64,000 bases of DNA, from positions 7,555,529 to 7,619,528 of the forward strand of contig JAVGVS010000004.1 of assembly GCA_032718565.1 (NCBI GenBank). Reading direction: 5' to 3'. Positions within the stretch are counted from its first letter, which is position 1; every line of letters begins with the position of its first letter. Of the stretch, positions 34,875 to 47,708 are shown one piece after another. A program made the position numbers and the translations under genes. The notes under the pieces are model-generated. The model was not told the DNA's origin and ran no database searches. It was given only the letters and a program-made list of their open reading frames with translations. This DNA is from Distichodus sexfasciatus (Eukaryota; Chordata; Actinopteri; Characiformes; Distichodontidae).

Positions 34875-36382
34875 TCAAAGACAACACAAGTAAACACAAA
34901 ATGCGGTTTTTAAGTGAAGGATTTTATTATTAAGGGAGAAAAAAAATCCAAACCTACATGGCCCTGTGTGACAAAGTGATTGCCCCCCTCCCCGGTAAAA
35001 CATGACTTAACAGTGGTTCATCACACCTGAGTTCAATATCTCTAGCCACACCCAGGCCTGATTACTGCCACACCGGTTCTCAATCAAGAAATCACTTAAA
35101 TAAGACCTGCCTGACAAAGTGAAGTACACCAAGAGATCCTCAAGAGCGAGACATCATGCCAAGATCCAAAGAAATTCAGGAACAAATGAGAAAGAAAGTA
35201 ACTGAGATCTATCGTTCTGGAAAAGGTTATAAAGCCGTTTCTAAAGCTTTGGGACTCCAGCGAACCACAGTGAGAGCCATTATCCACAAATGGCGAAAAC
35301 ATGGAACAGTGGTGAACCTTCCCAGGAGTGGCTGGCCAACCAAAATTACCCCAGAGCACAGCGACGACTCATCCAAGAGGTCACAAAAGACCCCACAATA
35401 ACATCCAAAGAACTTCAGGCCTCACTTGCCTCAGTTAAGGTCAGTGTTCATGACTCCACCATAAGAAAGAGACTGGGCAAAAATGGCCTGCAGGGCAGAA
35501 TGCCAAGACGAAAACCACTGCTGAGCAAAAAGAACATTAAGGCTTGTCTCAATTTTGCCAAAAAAACATCTTGATGATCCCCAAGACTTTTGGGAAAATG
35601 CTCTGTGGACTGACAAGACAAAAGCTGAACTTTCTGGAAGGTGTGTGTCTCATTACATCTGGCATAGAAGTAACACTGCATTTCAGAAAAAGAACATCAT
35701 ACCAACAGTAAAATATGGTGGTGGTAGTGTGATGGTCAGGGGCTGTTTTGCTGCTTCAGGACATGGACGACTTGCTGTGATTGCTGGAATCATGAATTCT
35801 GCTGTCTACCAAAAACCCCTGAAGGAGAATGTTTGGCCATCTGTTCGTGACCTCAAGCTGAAACGAACTTGGGTTCTGCAGCAGGACAATGATCCAAAAC
35901 ACACCAGTAAGTCCACCTCTGATTGGCTGAAGAAAAACTAAATGAAGGTTCTTGAGTGACCTAGTCAAAGTCTGGACCTGAATCCTATTGAGATGCTGTG
36001 GCATGACCTTAAAAAGGCGGTTCATGCTCAAAAACCCTCCAATGTGGCTGAACTACAACAATTCTGCAAAGATGAGTGGGCCAAAATTCCTCCACAGCGC
36101 TGTAAAAGACTCATTGCAAGTTATCGCAAATGCTTGATTGCAGTTGTTGCTGCTAAGGGTGGCCCAACCAGTTATTAGGTTTAGGGGGCAATCACTTTGT
36201 CACACAGGGCCATGTAGGTTTTTTTCTTCCTTAATAATAAAATCCTTCACTTAAAAACCGCATTTTCTGTTTACTTGTGTTATCTTTGACTAATATTTAA
36301 ATTTGTTTGATGATCTGACACATTTAAGTGTGACAAACATGGAAAAAAAGAGATCAGGAAGGAGCACTTTTTCACACCTCTG
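34875..36382 (+). mobile_element. Tc1-like DD34E element, transposase broken by frameshifts, left end truncated
   Basis: Inverted repeats of about 110 bp match between 34875-34985 and 36182-36292, sharing TGCGGTTTTTAAGTGAAGG. The right terminus runs on to CACACCTCTG|TA at 36382, but the matching outer part is absent on the left, where a tandem array abuts. The transposase pieces on the plus strand cover the helix-turn-helix (SGKGYKAVSKALGLQRTTVR), the first D in LWTDKTKAEL, the second in VLQQDNDPKHTSK and the E in LDLNPIEMLWHDL, ending GGPTSY at 36176. At least three frame changes and one in-frame stop (35939) separate them, so it is inactive. Confidence 0.85.
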
Positions 36383-36746
36383 TAATATTATACGATCCGT
36401 TGGCAAAAGTCAATCTAACTGTTCTCAACTGTCCACGACACAACACAAAAAACAGCCATCCTTGGATTCTAGTTGACATAACAATGATGTGAATTTGCTG
36501 CATTCTCAGTTTTTATTGGATATCGTATGTGCTTTATCAGTTCATTAGTTTATTATAATGTGCCCCATCAAGTAAAGTCATGAAATAAAGGTTAATTTAA
36601 AATGAAAGAAGAGAGAAAGGTGTAAGAGTTGTATAACACTGTGAGGACATTTTTGTGTGAGGACCAGTCCTCAGGAGGAAAAATTGCTTTTCTAGAAATG
36701 TTTCAGGTGCGAAAGTAAAAGAATTGAAAATGAATTCAAGTGAGTG

Positions 36747-36979
36747 CTTGTCAGTGTGAACACACCATAGCACAGCACAGTGCACCACAACTAAATGTGA
36801 TCTCTGCATCTAACCCATCTATGAAGGAGCAGTCTGCAGCTTTTTGGCAGAGCCCAGTGAGCAGTGTTTGGGAGGGTACCTTGCTCTTGAGTAGCTTAGT
36901 GGTCCCTATACTTGTCTGGCACTTGAACCAATGAACCCCCGATGACAGGGCCAACTCTCTAACCATTAAGCTGTTTGCT
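36747..36979 (-). repeat. tRNA-derived SINE, near full length
   Basis: Plus-strand reading starts CTTGTCAGTGTGAACACACC (tail) and runs through CATCTAACCCATCTATGAAG and CAGTGTTTGGGAGGGTACC to CCAACTCTCTAACCATTAAG (head). Same family as 59001-59202. Confidence 0.65.
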
Positions 36980-36984
36980 TTTGG

Positions 36985-38338
36985 TTGATGTTAGGGTTAG
37001 ATGTAGTTATTATTATTTACATCTACAGTCACTTTAGAAGTCTATGGAAATACTTCACAAAGACAGCAAGATTTGAATGTGTGTGTGTGTGTTTGAAACA
37101 TCCTAAATGTTTCATCAGCTCGTTGTGTTTTTATGTGACCCGCTGACTGTTTGCCATTTAGGAATGCCATTCTCGTCGCTAAACTCAAGATACTCAGATT
37201 TCATACAAAATAAAGCAACATATGTCTGATGTATTTCAGTGTTATTCACATTAGGAACAGTGCTGCAGGCAGACTATAAAAATACACAATTATGTCATGA
37301 TTAAAAAATAAATACACTGGAGTCTGTAAATTCTTAAAACCATCTTCCATTCCAGATTACAGGTCAGATGCTTCAAGGAGAATGCACATCAGATCTGAAC
37401 AAAGCAAAAAAAAAAAAAAGATCTGAACAAAGATCAGCTGTGCTTCATGGATGGATGGCCTTACATAACAGTGAACACACACACACACACACACACTTAT
37501 ATACAAAAGAAAAAAACATGACGATACCAATGACACGGTTACAGCTCAGACATGCCACTTCAGAATCAAATTCACTTTCACATTTGAAATAATGAGAGAA
37601 CACACACACACACTCATTACACTCTTCTACACTCTGTTAAGGCCTTGAATATTGTATGTGGCAAATCTCATCAGTGTGTAACACTCTTGTGCATAAATCT
37701 CAATCATCTCAGACTGTTCATACAGCCAGGTTCTCAATAACACATCAACATTTTACTGAGGTGTGTAAAAATCAGTATCGATGTGGACCGTCTGAGAATG
37801 ACACTGATCTTCATCTAATATGAAATGACATTCATGTTTTTCCTTGATTTAGCTGGTTGTTTTAACATACATAAAAAAAGATACATAATGTCTTTTAAAA
37901 TTTGATTTAAATGCATTTAAATCTAACTGTTTGGTATTTCTAATTATTCAAATTATTTTTATTTTTTACATAAATCCAAAAGCTTTAAAATGACATTTGT
38001 ATTTTGGGGAGAGCCGTAAAAGGGAGAGCATTTCCTTAGGTGATACTATCAGCTGAATATTTTGCATATACAGTTTCTGCACTTTGATATTGGAAACACT
38101 TCTTTTGATGGCATGTGGCCTCTTTTTTGACCTGATCTCCATGACAGCAGTTAACATATTTACATTCAGACTCATTTGTAATGTATATATATTAAAAATA
38201 GTGTTTTTAACCAAAAAACTTGATTAGCTCCATTTCAAGAAAGAATAAGCCTACAGAATTGATCCTCTTTTAAAAATTCCTAACAGTCTTCCACTGTTCC
38301 TGATCAATAATGCAATACATTCACATTTCATATGTGGA
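36985..38338. other. Intergenic stretch downstream of PPOX
   Basis: AT-rich with small simple repeats: GT at 37079-37093 and AC at 37477-37496. No supported exon. The minus-strand frame at 37966-38214 is past the PPOX poly(A) signal and has no recognised domain. Confidence 0.45.
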
Positions 38339-38344
38339 TTTATT
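38339..38344 (-). terminator. Likely PPOX polyadenylation signal
   Basis: AATAAA on the minus strand, about 175 bases past the PPOX stop codon, at a normal distance for a short 3' UTR. Other AATAAA-like hexamers occur in this AT-rich region, so the assignment rests on position. Confidence 0.45.
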
Positions 38345-38516
38345 ACTTGTAGTAAACCAAACAGCTCAGTAAAGCTTATGGAACACATCAGTCAGGTTTC
38401 ACCTTTCCCACTTCGAGTGAAATTCACTCACCGTCTGATCCCCGGCAGGAGGAACGCAACATGAACCTTTCGGGAAGTAAAGGCAGCTCACTCAAGTTAA
38501 GATCTTAAGTGTGAGC

Positions 38517-41500
38517 TCACACTTTCTTCCCCACCAGGCTTTCGGCTGCCATCCGACCGCTGAAGATCACGTCGTTAACAGAGACGCCGTCGTACGAAGC
38601 GCCAGTCAGCGTGAGGGGCAGGCCGTGGTCACTGATGTACTGCCTCATCGTTACTGTAAAATACGTAAAAATATAAGATTTATTACTGTACATTCCTTTT
38701 AAACAGGTTGACGCAAAAAATGCATGAGCTATATACGTAAATGAGCTTACCAAGCCTCTTCCAGTGTCCTACATGATACTGTGGGATGCAGTTCTGAAAA
38801 ATGACAGGAACAAACATAAGGTAAGACAAGAGAGAACTTAGTTAATCCTAAGGGAAGTTCTCCTGTCTTTAGCATGCTCAGTGCAACATACAGGGAAACA
38901 GTCAATAGTCAATAATGCAAAATATCTTTAACAGTGGCATAGTGCCTAAAAATAAATAAAAGTATAATATTATATAGTTGTAGAACCAAAGAAAACCCAG
39001 CTTATTTTTGCACAGACAAGCAATAAAATTTGTGTAAAAGTGCTCTTCACCATTACACCCCTACTTAATACTGGCATTGATTATCAGCCGAACCCTAATT
39101 TATACTGACCATAAAGGCTTGTGAAAATATTCTGTGCTGCACCTGTTTATCCCAAATGGCCATAGTCTAAATGGGCAGAAGCTGATTCTGCACACGCAAC
39201 ATCCCCAAAACCCACCGCAGCAGCGCCGTGACTCATCGTCGACTCATGAAGAACAAAAAATTGAGGGGGGGGACTAAAGGAGAGCTTGAATAGAGCAGGG
39301 AGGAGGAGGCAGAGGAGGAATGGGGAATCTGGCTGTGCGATATGATCAAAATATCATATCTCGATAATTACAAATATCCTGATAGGGTACATTTGCTGTC
39401 AACAGGTCACAGGCATGCAACGAGTGTGCAAGACCATCTTTCTTTACGATTTATTAACAAACTAACAAACATATGATTAAAGTAACACTACAAGAGTATA
39501 AACAGAAGAACCTGAATCCTTAAATAGATTTATAGTACAAACGGTAACTTTCATGTGCATATTATGTATATATGTAACTTAACATATTGTTCAGTTCAGA
39601 TTTTTTCTTTTATTATTAGAGGTCCATGCATTAGTGGTGGAACTGTATTGTTTTTGTTTGAATTTTTCTGGGGCTTTTGCGCTTGGACCCCACTATTTGC
39701 AAACTTGTGATTAGCATATATACTATTATCATCATCATTATTGTTACTAGTGTATATCATTACTAGTCATTTTTCTTCATACATCCCCCCTCCTATGAAC
39801 AACCTGATCGCCCAGGAGAGGCGCTGACCCATACGCTAACCCGTCTCCTGAGGAGCGAGACGAGCCAAAAGATCCCCGATGTGGACAGGGGGCAGAGAGA
39901 GCTACGAGTGGATGGAGAGCGTCTCCTGCCATCTGCCCCGGCTCACAGGAGCCGTGTGTGTGTGTATTTGTGTGTGTGTCGGCTCGTTTCCAAAGGGAGT
40001 GTGGTGAATACTGAACGGCCAGTGGGAGCTTAGAACTGGCACCGTCAGAGACTAACTGACCCGAGGACACCTGGTGGCTGGGAGTGGAACTGCCAGTGAA
40101 GTATCCGTTGTTTTACCGGAGGTGTTACGATACAATCAAATCACAGCTCGGTTTACTAAAGCAATTCTGGTTTTGTGGTTTTGATGTGCTCATGATATAT
40201 CCAACAAAGTGAAACAGGACTAAAACTAAATGTAACCTTCACACTGATGGAACCAAATGTGGAGTTCCCAATGAAGCAGTTTATCTGAACAAGGCACAAA
40301 CAAAGGCTGTACTAACAAGACAAGCAGGGGTCGAATGCGACATGAGGCAAACATATGTGCACGCTTTGTGTGCTGGTACGAAAACACAGTCAAAACTTGA
40401 CAAGACCCCTAAATATGTATTATATGATGTTTTTGCATAATTATGAGAATATTTCTCAACATATTCACAACACATTTTTACAAAACTATTTCCTGTGTTC
40501 ATATGTGACCCTCTACGGCAAAACCAGTCGCTTGTCGCAAATTTCCAAAATTGAGTTATTGTGTTTTCATGAAAGGGCATAAATCAAGCTTCAAAACGAT
40601 ACCTATATCGAATGAATCAGACGACATATGACTGAGATATGAACTTTCAAAGGAGTCAGATTTCTCCTGTCACGCCAAGTGAGAAACGGAGAAATCTGCC
40701 TTTGAAGTTGACTATCGCCGTAGCACTCACAGACGCTTGGTGCAGTCGCGGCTACGTTTGCATTTACAGTAGCCTACGCTGCATTCACAGCCACACGGAT
40801 AGCCTACCTGCGTTAGGTTAACTGAACTCGGGAGACGAAGATGGATTCCAGAGAAATATCTTCACGCTAGTCAACGAGTGGATTTACCGTAAATATTGAA
40901 GTAGAGCGGTCAAAACTTTTAACATTTTGCTGGAATTGAATTCCTTACCTCAAGAAAGTTACGTTTTTAGGATGGAAAGTTTTGCAGCAAAATTTATTCA
41001 CAACAGTACAGTATAGACCTCCCACTGTTTTAAAACACTAAAAACAAAAAATCCAAAATTTTACCCCACGCAACATAAACGGTCATTTTTCTCAGGAAAC
41101 CTCCGTTGCGACAAGCGACTGGTTTTGCCGTACAGAGTCACATATATCAACTGTGACTGCTTTGAGCGCTTTTGCAGTTGCTTAGTCTTTGCATCCTGAT
41201 CTGAAGACTTAATGTCTAGTCTGTGATGTGGACTGGATTTCTGGACTGGAGTCTGAGTAAGGTGTAGAACAGAAACCTGGAGTGGAATCCTGCCAGGACC
41301 TTACACTTAGAGTTCTTATTACTTTCTTCTTAGACATGTACATGTCTTCCTGTTTTGACAGGAAGAAAATGATAGAGAGAGAGAGAGAGAGAGAAAGAAA
41401 GAGGGCAGAGGCTCACCTTTAGAACAGCAGCTTTGCTCCAGGACGGCGTGGCCGTGATCCCCAGGTGAGACTCGAGTGCCCGTTTGGCCCGGTCCATCAG

Positions 41501-44500
41501 CACCTGCTCCTTCACCTCTGCTGGGTGACCAAACATCTCCTCAAACCAAGCACCGCCCATCATCACCTCAAACACACACACACACGTTTAAGCATGACGC
41601 CTTCCTAAATCTAAATGAATAAACATAAGAACAGACTGTTTAGGTGCAAAATAAAAATAACCACCATACTATTCAAAGTCACATTAAATGCTAAAAAAAC
41701 TCACTCAAAAATAGATGTTACATGGATTCACAGTTTGTAGAAGTGTATAATTAGTGGTAAGGGCTATTCCTGACAGTAAAAAAAGGAATGATAAGAAACA
41801 GAAACAATAAGGATCCCTCTTAGCGCAACCAAGTTAAGATTAAACGTGCTAAAAGGCACTACTTTTGTGATGGTGTATTTATTATAAAAACTTTCTGAAA
41901 GCTATTTTTCGTTTTTACAGCAGATATATAAGGTTTCAAAGTATCACTTCGATTGTTTAAGTTATAATCAGTATCAGACCTGAAGAAAACTGTATCGGCT
42001 GACTCTAAATACTAAGTATCATCACATACTGTACACTTCACTGCTCTCTGCACAGATGTGTGAGAACCCAAAAATTAACCCGTAGAAGAAGAGCAAAAAG
42101 TGTAAAGCAAATAGTCTGCACTAACATGACTAAAAGTCAGTGAAGCCCACTATGCCGAGTGACACGATTACACTGTGATTAATCCCGATTGAAAACAGGT
42201 ATGACATGTCATGTCTTCCTCTTAATTCATCATGCAGTCATTCAATCTATTCCACACCAGCAATTTTTTGGTAGAGTGTTCCTTTAAAGTTGTGCAATCT
42301 ACAGTAGGTGGCGGATTTGATGTTGAGAGCGCAGCCTCGTCCTGAAGTAAAGCTCAGCATCTCGCTCTCAGCTCCATCCCGGCCCTCTCGGCCTCGTTCC
42401 ACCGGGTTTGTTAACACGGAGAACGTGTCAAACACGTGTCCCCAGCTTCCCCTTTTAAACCGCAAAGAACACAAGGAAACGCTGTGAAAACTGTCCTGCA
42501 GCACTGCCTGCTCCCGGCGGCCGCACAAAAAGCCCCTAAATTATTCACCTCTCCCCTCTTAAAGCATTATTAATGTAAGAGGCAAACGTCCGGCTCTTAG
42601 AACAAGCTGCTCGCTGGAGAGGAAACGCTGCCTAGAATACTCAGGATGAGGAAGCGAGGTCATAATGAAGAACAGACCAACATCCAATTTGACCAGTCTG
42701 ACCTACACACTCTCATGAGTAAGGGTTGACCGATATGGGCCCATATCAATTTTCACTAATCAAGGAGAACCTGAACCTGCTGTAAAAATGAACACTAGTC
42801 ACAAACTTCAGATCAACAAATAATACACCACACAACACAGTTTAAATGGCTTTTAGCTTGTGTTTAAAGCAAGGCTGGGCAAATAATCAAATAATAATCA
42901 AAACAATCATTCAGAAGCTCTAATTGGCGTAACCCTGCCCATGTCAATTTTATTTTTGAAATTCTGTTTTCTTTTCTATTCACTTTTGTGTAGTATGACC
43001 CTTTGAAAACATACCACCTCATGTTCAAGTGTCTCCAGTGTTTGTGGGCTTTCTTCAATTGTTTTAAAATCACAAAAGATATGCACTCTTTCATTGGAAA
43101 AAACTACCCAAGGCTTAATAGTTGAGCATATTCACAGTCACAATACCTTGGTAGTGAACTACAGTATATGGACAAAAAACAAAAAGTGAAAATTTGTTAA
43201 TGCCTCATTACATTTACATTTTATGGCATTTAGCAGACGTGCTTATCCAGAGCGACTTCCATTTCCTAATTTCAGGGACAGTCTCCCCCCTAACTTGGGG
43301 TTAAGGGTGTTTCTCAGAAACCCAGTGATGGTAGTTTCAGCGGTGGGAATCGAACCCGCGACCTCTGGGTCTAGAGGCGAGTATCCTAAACACTAGACCC
43401 CCATCATCCCCATCCCATCCCACCCCCAATAACTTGCAATCAAGTTATATATTCTGTAACTCATCGTGACTTTGCTCATAATATGATCATATCGCCCAGT
43501 CCTAATTAAATGTAAATGTAAACGTTAAATCCCAACCTAAACTCGCCTACTTTAAGATATGCTTCAGTCGTCACTGCAACTGAGTCCATTAATTAGGAAT
43601 ATCACACAATAAATAGATATCAGTCCATATATTTACTTTTCAAAAATGACTGATACTCATAACCATAAAAATACTAAATATCAGACGACTTCTAGAAGTC
43701 ATGAGCGTGTGTGTGTGTACTGTCTCACTGTGAGTCTGGTGGAAGCCTCTCCTTTGCGGTTGTGCTGTGGAAATGGGACGGAGTCGTAAACCACGCCCAA
43801 AACCCCTCTGTCCTCCGAGGAGGGCACCAAGTGCCCAAAGCCCTGAAACACAGACATACTCGCCATTTCAGACAAGCAGACCTTAGTATACACAATCTTC
43901 TCTTTTAAGATGCTCCAATATGTTGTGACGCATGTGTGTGTTTACCTTAAACGGCAGCACCGAGCCATCAAACTCCAGGTTGACCATACCAATGTTGGCG
44001 GTGACAGCGGCTCGCAGCTGATCGGCCAGAGGCTGGGCAGTGGCAGGCAGCAGAGAGGCCAAAACTGCACAAGTAAAGAAAAGGGAGCAACTTTGGCAAA
44101 TGTTGATTTTTGAAAAATCTTTTACATTTAGAATGAACCATAATTACATGATTACTATTTTTCAAGAGCTCTATGTGGTCATTTACCTGATGCAGGTAGA
44201 GCAGAAATCACATGATCAGCTCTCACTGTGGCTCCGTCCTCCAGTTTGATCTGTTATTTTTAAAAATCACAGTCCACAGTTACCCGCCTTTCAACGGTAC
44301 TGGTGCTGAAGTTGGGAAGCAGCGAGACCGGTCCCGCAATTCTACTCTCTTCTTTATCTGAAGTTCTCTCACTTACTCTGCCCTCTCATGACATCACGGC
44401 ACAGCAAAAAGTTCTGGTTCAAAGCCCATTCCCGATTTGACTAACCTCCCAACCGGCCGGCGTGTGGTTGAGGCTCCTCACTGGGGCGCTGTGGTGCAGC

Positions 44501-47257
44501 TCGGCCTGCTGGCTCCTCCTCAGAACCTCCACCAGAGCCTCAGGAAGCGCTTGCATGCCCCGCTTCAGCGACCACTGGGACCACGCCTCCCTCCTCGCCC
44601 TCCTGGTGAGGTCAGACTGGGGCACCGCTGGGCTTTTCCCTGAAACACACCAATAATCACACTCTTAATACAAACCTGCACAGTTTTATACTTCTCTCAT
44701 CCAGCGGTTTCCAAGGGGGCAACTAGGAGTGTAACAATACACTGAGCTGCAGTGATACATCGATTCAATGATCACAATATCATCACCAAAATGAAGACCT
44801 TGAGGCCATACATGTTGTAAAACCCCTTTATTGAACAGGAGGTCTAATTTTATATAAAGAAGATTTTTCACTTAAATGTTTGGCTGAGCTCAGGAATAAA
44901 AATGTCTAATGATATTGAAATGCAAATGTTCAGGTTTTAGCAACACTTGCCTTCTAAACTAAATTGTTCCTAGTCGCTACAATGCTTAGCGGTGATGAGT
45001 TTGTACCTACCTGTGCCCAGAGTCATGCCCAGCAGGATGGAGCCCCAGCGCCGTTCGGCGTGGTAAAGAGGCGGGAAACATGAGCGCACGCTCAACTTCC
45101 TGCTGTCTCCCGCAAACACACCACGACACAGGCTGTCAATTGCAATGTCGGCCAACTGAACACAACACAGACACACAAAAACACAACCCGGAAATTTTAA
45201 AAGACTTAGAATGATTCCACTATGCTGGTGTAAACAGTGGGGAAACAAAAGCCAGAGCTTTGAATGCACATGAGGAAATATTGCAGTTTCACTAAGTGCA
45301 ATTTAACTTTGATCTGTGAACACATCCTGTCCGTCCTGGAACCACGATTTGACACTTAAGAAACATCACACTTAGACAGTAGAGTAGCGATGGAAGACGA
45401 TTTAGCAGAATATAAAATATGAGAAAATGCTTTGTGTGTACACAGTAACAATTTACGGGAAAGCACACAGAAATGTCTTGTCAGCAGGCAAAAGCGTCTC
45501 GTGCTGACATGAAAACATATCTTACTGATCTAAAAAGTCATGAAAATTTCTAGAGAGAACACAAAATTGTCACGTCTGCATGCGAAAACAGGTAATTATC
45601 CTAAAATGTCTTGTCGACATGCAAAAACATCATGAACACACCATGTGAAATCTTTTTTTTTTCCTCCCCACTGGGGCTCCAGAGCAACTTCAAGTGCCAG
45701 TGCTTCATTTATTTAAACACCAATCGGCCTAACCCCGATTTCAGTCTCTTACGTTTTTGGCTTTATATTCACTCTTTTTCATTAGCGCAACCCTGGGGCA
45801 GCTCAGGTTTACTTTTGACTTTTTTGCTCTGGTTCATTTGACCTTTAGGACAGTGGATATCACAAAATTAAGATCATGAAACTAAATCTAAAGTATTATC
45901 GTCAGTCATGCAGTTCTAGCGTTTAATCGGTCATCATTAATTTCCATTCATTAACCACATGACTGGTGTGAACTCACCTCGGAGCCCAGTCTCCTGGATA
46001 CAAACTGGTGCACGGACTCGTCCTCCTGCTGCCCCCTGCTGACCAGCACCTCCTTCAGCACGCTGAGCATGATGGGCCGGGAAAAGGGCGGGACGGTGCG
46101 CACCACCCCACTGTGGGTAAAAGACCGGTCAGTCTTCACTCTCTGCTGTCTGGTTTAGGTGTAGTTATGATAAAGATGGACGCTTTGGGGAAAAAAGCTG
46201 AGCTGCACCTGAGGCTGGACGGCATTCTGTGTATCTGACCCTTAACGTAGAGGAAGCGGTTTTTGGATGCTACATGGTCACGGGGAACTGGCAGAATTTC
46301 ACCATCCAGACCCAACTCAGAAACCTTTACATAAACGAGAATAATTTAATTTAAAAAGAGGGAAAAGATAAAGAAGACAAAAACCATAACACATTACCTC
46401 TGCATTTGACCCATTCGTAAAGGAGCAATGTGCAGCTGACATGGGCAGCACCTGGGGAGCAGTGCTTGGGCACTGTACCTTTACCACTGATATGAACTTT
46501 TTCATTTGAGCTTTTTTAAGAAACATATCTTTTAGCATTTCTATATATTTTTTATTCACCTTCTTGTAATGTCATTTAAATGTCTGGCTGAGCTCTGGAA
46601 CAACATATGTCAAAAGACATTTGAGCTGCTTTTTGTGATTTGATATGAATGTAAGTGATGGTGGTAAATCATTTCTGTTTTATTTTTATTTATATCTTAG
46701 GAATGAATCAGGCCGCATTTCACTATGTGAAATATATAATTGTATAACTATGTATGTGACTCTTGAATCTCTTGAGCGTTGGGTAAGTACCAGGAGTAAG
46801 GTGTTCCTCCCCACAGCCCCGACCGGCCGAACCCCGCGAGGGCCGTGTTCAAACACCGCTCCGTCTTCCCTCCGAGTGGACCTCAGCCATCCTCCACACT
46901 GGTCACTTGCCTCCAACAGCACCACCTACAGGGAGTCAATTACAAGTGTTATTTAGAACTGAGAATTTTTTTGAGGAGGTCTAAGCGTTACACACAAAAG
47001 CATGTGCTGGTAATATATTCTCAATATTTAATATTTCAGAAAACACCAAAACTCTTGAAAGCATCTTGTGTAAGATTTTCAGTAGTTATTATTATTAAAA
47101 TGACACAAATCATTGCAGGTTTAAAATGAAAACTACTTTGCTCAACATTCCTATATCAAATCCGCTTTACCTTGGACACACATGAGCTCTTGCTGAGGTG
47201 ATAAGCGGTGGACAGGCCCCCGATCCCACCTCCCAAAACTGCCACTGTCCTCTGCAT
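38517..47257 (-). CDS. ppox: Protoporphyrinogen oxidase, complete 12-coding-exon gene
   Basis: PPOX is the FAD flavoenzyme of the mitochondrial inner membrane that oxidises protoporphyrinogen IX to protoporphyrin IX, the penultimate step of heme synthesis. Coding exons in transcript order: 47257-47171, 46925-46791, 46324-46209, 46110-45978, 45155-45011, 44639-44446, 44250-44187, 44064-43946, 43842-43729, 41566-41417, 38793-38751, 38653-38517. Every intron is GT...AG and the phases agree, giving 478 residues plus TGA; the human protein has 477 by memory. Exon 1 carries the dinucleotide-binding motif VLGGGIGG near residue 7. Later landmarks are GPRGVRPVGA, SLCRGVFAG, WSQWSLKRG, DHVISALPAS, FGHLVPSSED and NCIPQYHVGHW. 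The exon 3/4 junction is decided by a GTGCAG donor at 46208, which restores the segment aligning with human GALHALPTGL. The introns carry MITEs and SINEs. No frameshift or missing key residue was seen, so the gene looks functional. The exon table was built by eye. Confidence 0.96.
39780..40080. other. GC-rich block in PPOX intron 10, unassigned
   Basis: GC content rises sharply (CGCCCAGGAGAGGCGCTGAC, GAGGAGCGAGACGAGCC) and an internal TGTG stretch follows. Both strands have an open frame (for example 39777-40070 minus), but it does not match PPOX and lacks paired splice sites. Possibly an unknown repeat. Confidence 0.25.
40501..41145. mobile_element. 645-bp MITE in PPOX intron 10
   Basis: Terminal inverted repeats of about 37 bp differ at only a few positions: ATATGTGACCCTCTACGGCA on the left, ATATGTGACTCTGTACGGCA read inward on the right, both followed by AAACCAGTCGCTTGTCGCAA. 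The interior is non-coding. The element lies between PPOX coding exons 10 and 11. The superfamily is uncertain because a target duplication longer than about 3 bp cannot be separated from the AT-rich flank. Confidence 0.75.
42290..42640. other. GC-rich block in PPOX intron 9, candidate regulatory element
   Basis: Unusually GC-rich for an intron here. It contains AACACGGAGAACGTGTCAAA then CACGTGTCC (an E-box-like CACGTG) and CCTAAATTATTCACC. It does not match PPOX protein and shows no splice pairing. Confidence 0.3.
42868..43507. repeat. GGCTGGGC-ended MITE in PPOX intron 9 with nested SINE
   Basis: The left end AAGGCTGGGCAAATAATCAA pairs with the right end, which reads AGGACTGGGCGATATGATCA inward. 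It contains the SINE at 43205-43412. A single-ended relative is GGCTGTGCGATATGATCAAA at 39333. Similar GACCGATATG termini occur at 42726 and 53254. Confidence 0.45.
43205..43412 (-). repeat. Second tRNA-derived SINE family, near full length, in PPOX intron 9
   Basis: On the minus strand the head GGTCTAGTGTTTAGGATACT then CG carries an A box and GGTTCGATTCCC is a perfect B box. The 3' part is AGCGACTTCCATTTCC and GCATTTAGCAGACGTGC, a tail found in many fish repeats and at 3365, 33505 and 61318 here. It is not a functional tRNA because the acceptor stem does not pair. It is nested inside a GGCTGGGC-type MITE (42868-43507). Confidence 0.7.
44727..44925 (+). repeat. TAGGGGTGTAA-family MITE in PPOX intron 5
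   Basis: CTAGGAGTGTAACAATACAC, TTGTAAAACCCCTTTATTGA, then TTTGGCTGAGCTCAGGAATA. The 3' part is missing. It lies between PPOX coding exons 5 and 6. Confidence 0.55.
46385..46495 (-). repeat. tRNA-derived SINE fragment in PPOX intron 2
   Basis: Body segment only: CTCTGCATTTGACCCATTCG, TAAAGGAGCAATGTGCAGCT, then CAGTGCTTGGGCACTGTACC. It lies between PPOX coding exons 2 and 3. Confidence 0.55.
46573..46672 (+). repeat. MITE fragment in PPOX intron 2, identical to part of the 48.9 kb copy
   Basis: A run of about 100 bases beginning TCATTTAAATGTCTGGCTGA and ending GATGGTGGTAAATCA appears base-for-base at 48947-49046. Same MITE family as 13151-13505. Confidence 0.7.
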
Positions 47258-47708
47258 TCAGCCCAGCCTCTCCCACACCTACGAACACAAACCTTCAAAC
47301 TCAACACAACCTGCTAATTATTTCATGTATCACTTCAACCTCTTCAGATGAGACATAAATGGTGCCGACTCTCTTGTATTGATTAGCCAGGACCTCTAAA
47401 GTCTGGAATGAAGTTGGTTTTTGTCTGTATTTTTTATTTGTGAATAATTATCATAAGCAGATCTAAACTGTCCAGAAAAATCAGTCAAGTTAGTGCTTTG
47501 TTTAGCACTAACAAATAATGACTTGTTTAAATGAGCGTGGGACTAGACTACACCAACAGACACTACATATTTGCACAGTTGCTGACTCAAGTATGGAATT
47601 AATTTAATTAAAAGTTAAAATTAAAATGATTTTAATTAAAAGGATGTATGAGAAACATGGATTGGAGCCCAGAGATAGTGTTTGTTTGTGAAAACAATGT
47701 GAAAAGTA

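Noticed and set aside
40281..40582. Overlapping open frames on both strands
   Set aside because: They lie in a PPOX intron, partly in a MITE; no similarity to PPOX or any recognised domain.
43340..43412. Possible tRNA gene on the minus strand
   Set aside because: It has good A and B boxes, but the acceptor stem does not pair and it is fused to a SINE body.
46238..46240. GTCAGA as the donor of PPOX coding exon 3
   Set aside because: Using it breaks the phase with the next exon and removes a conserved segment. The GTGCAG donor after 46209 restores both phase and similarity.
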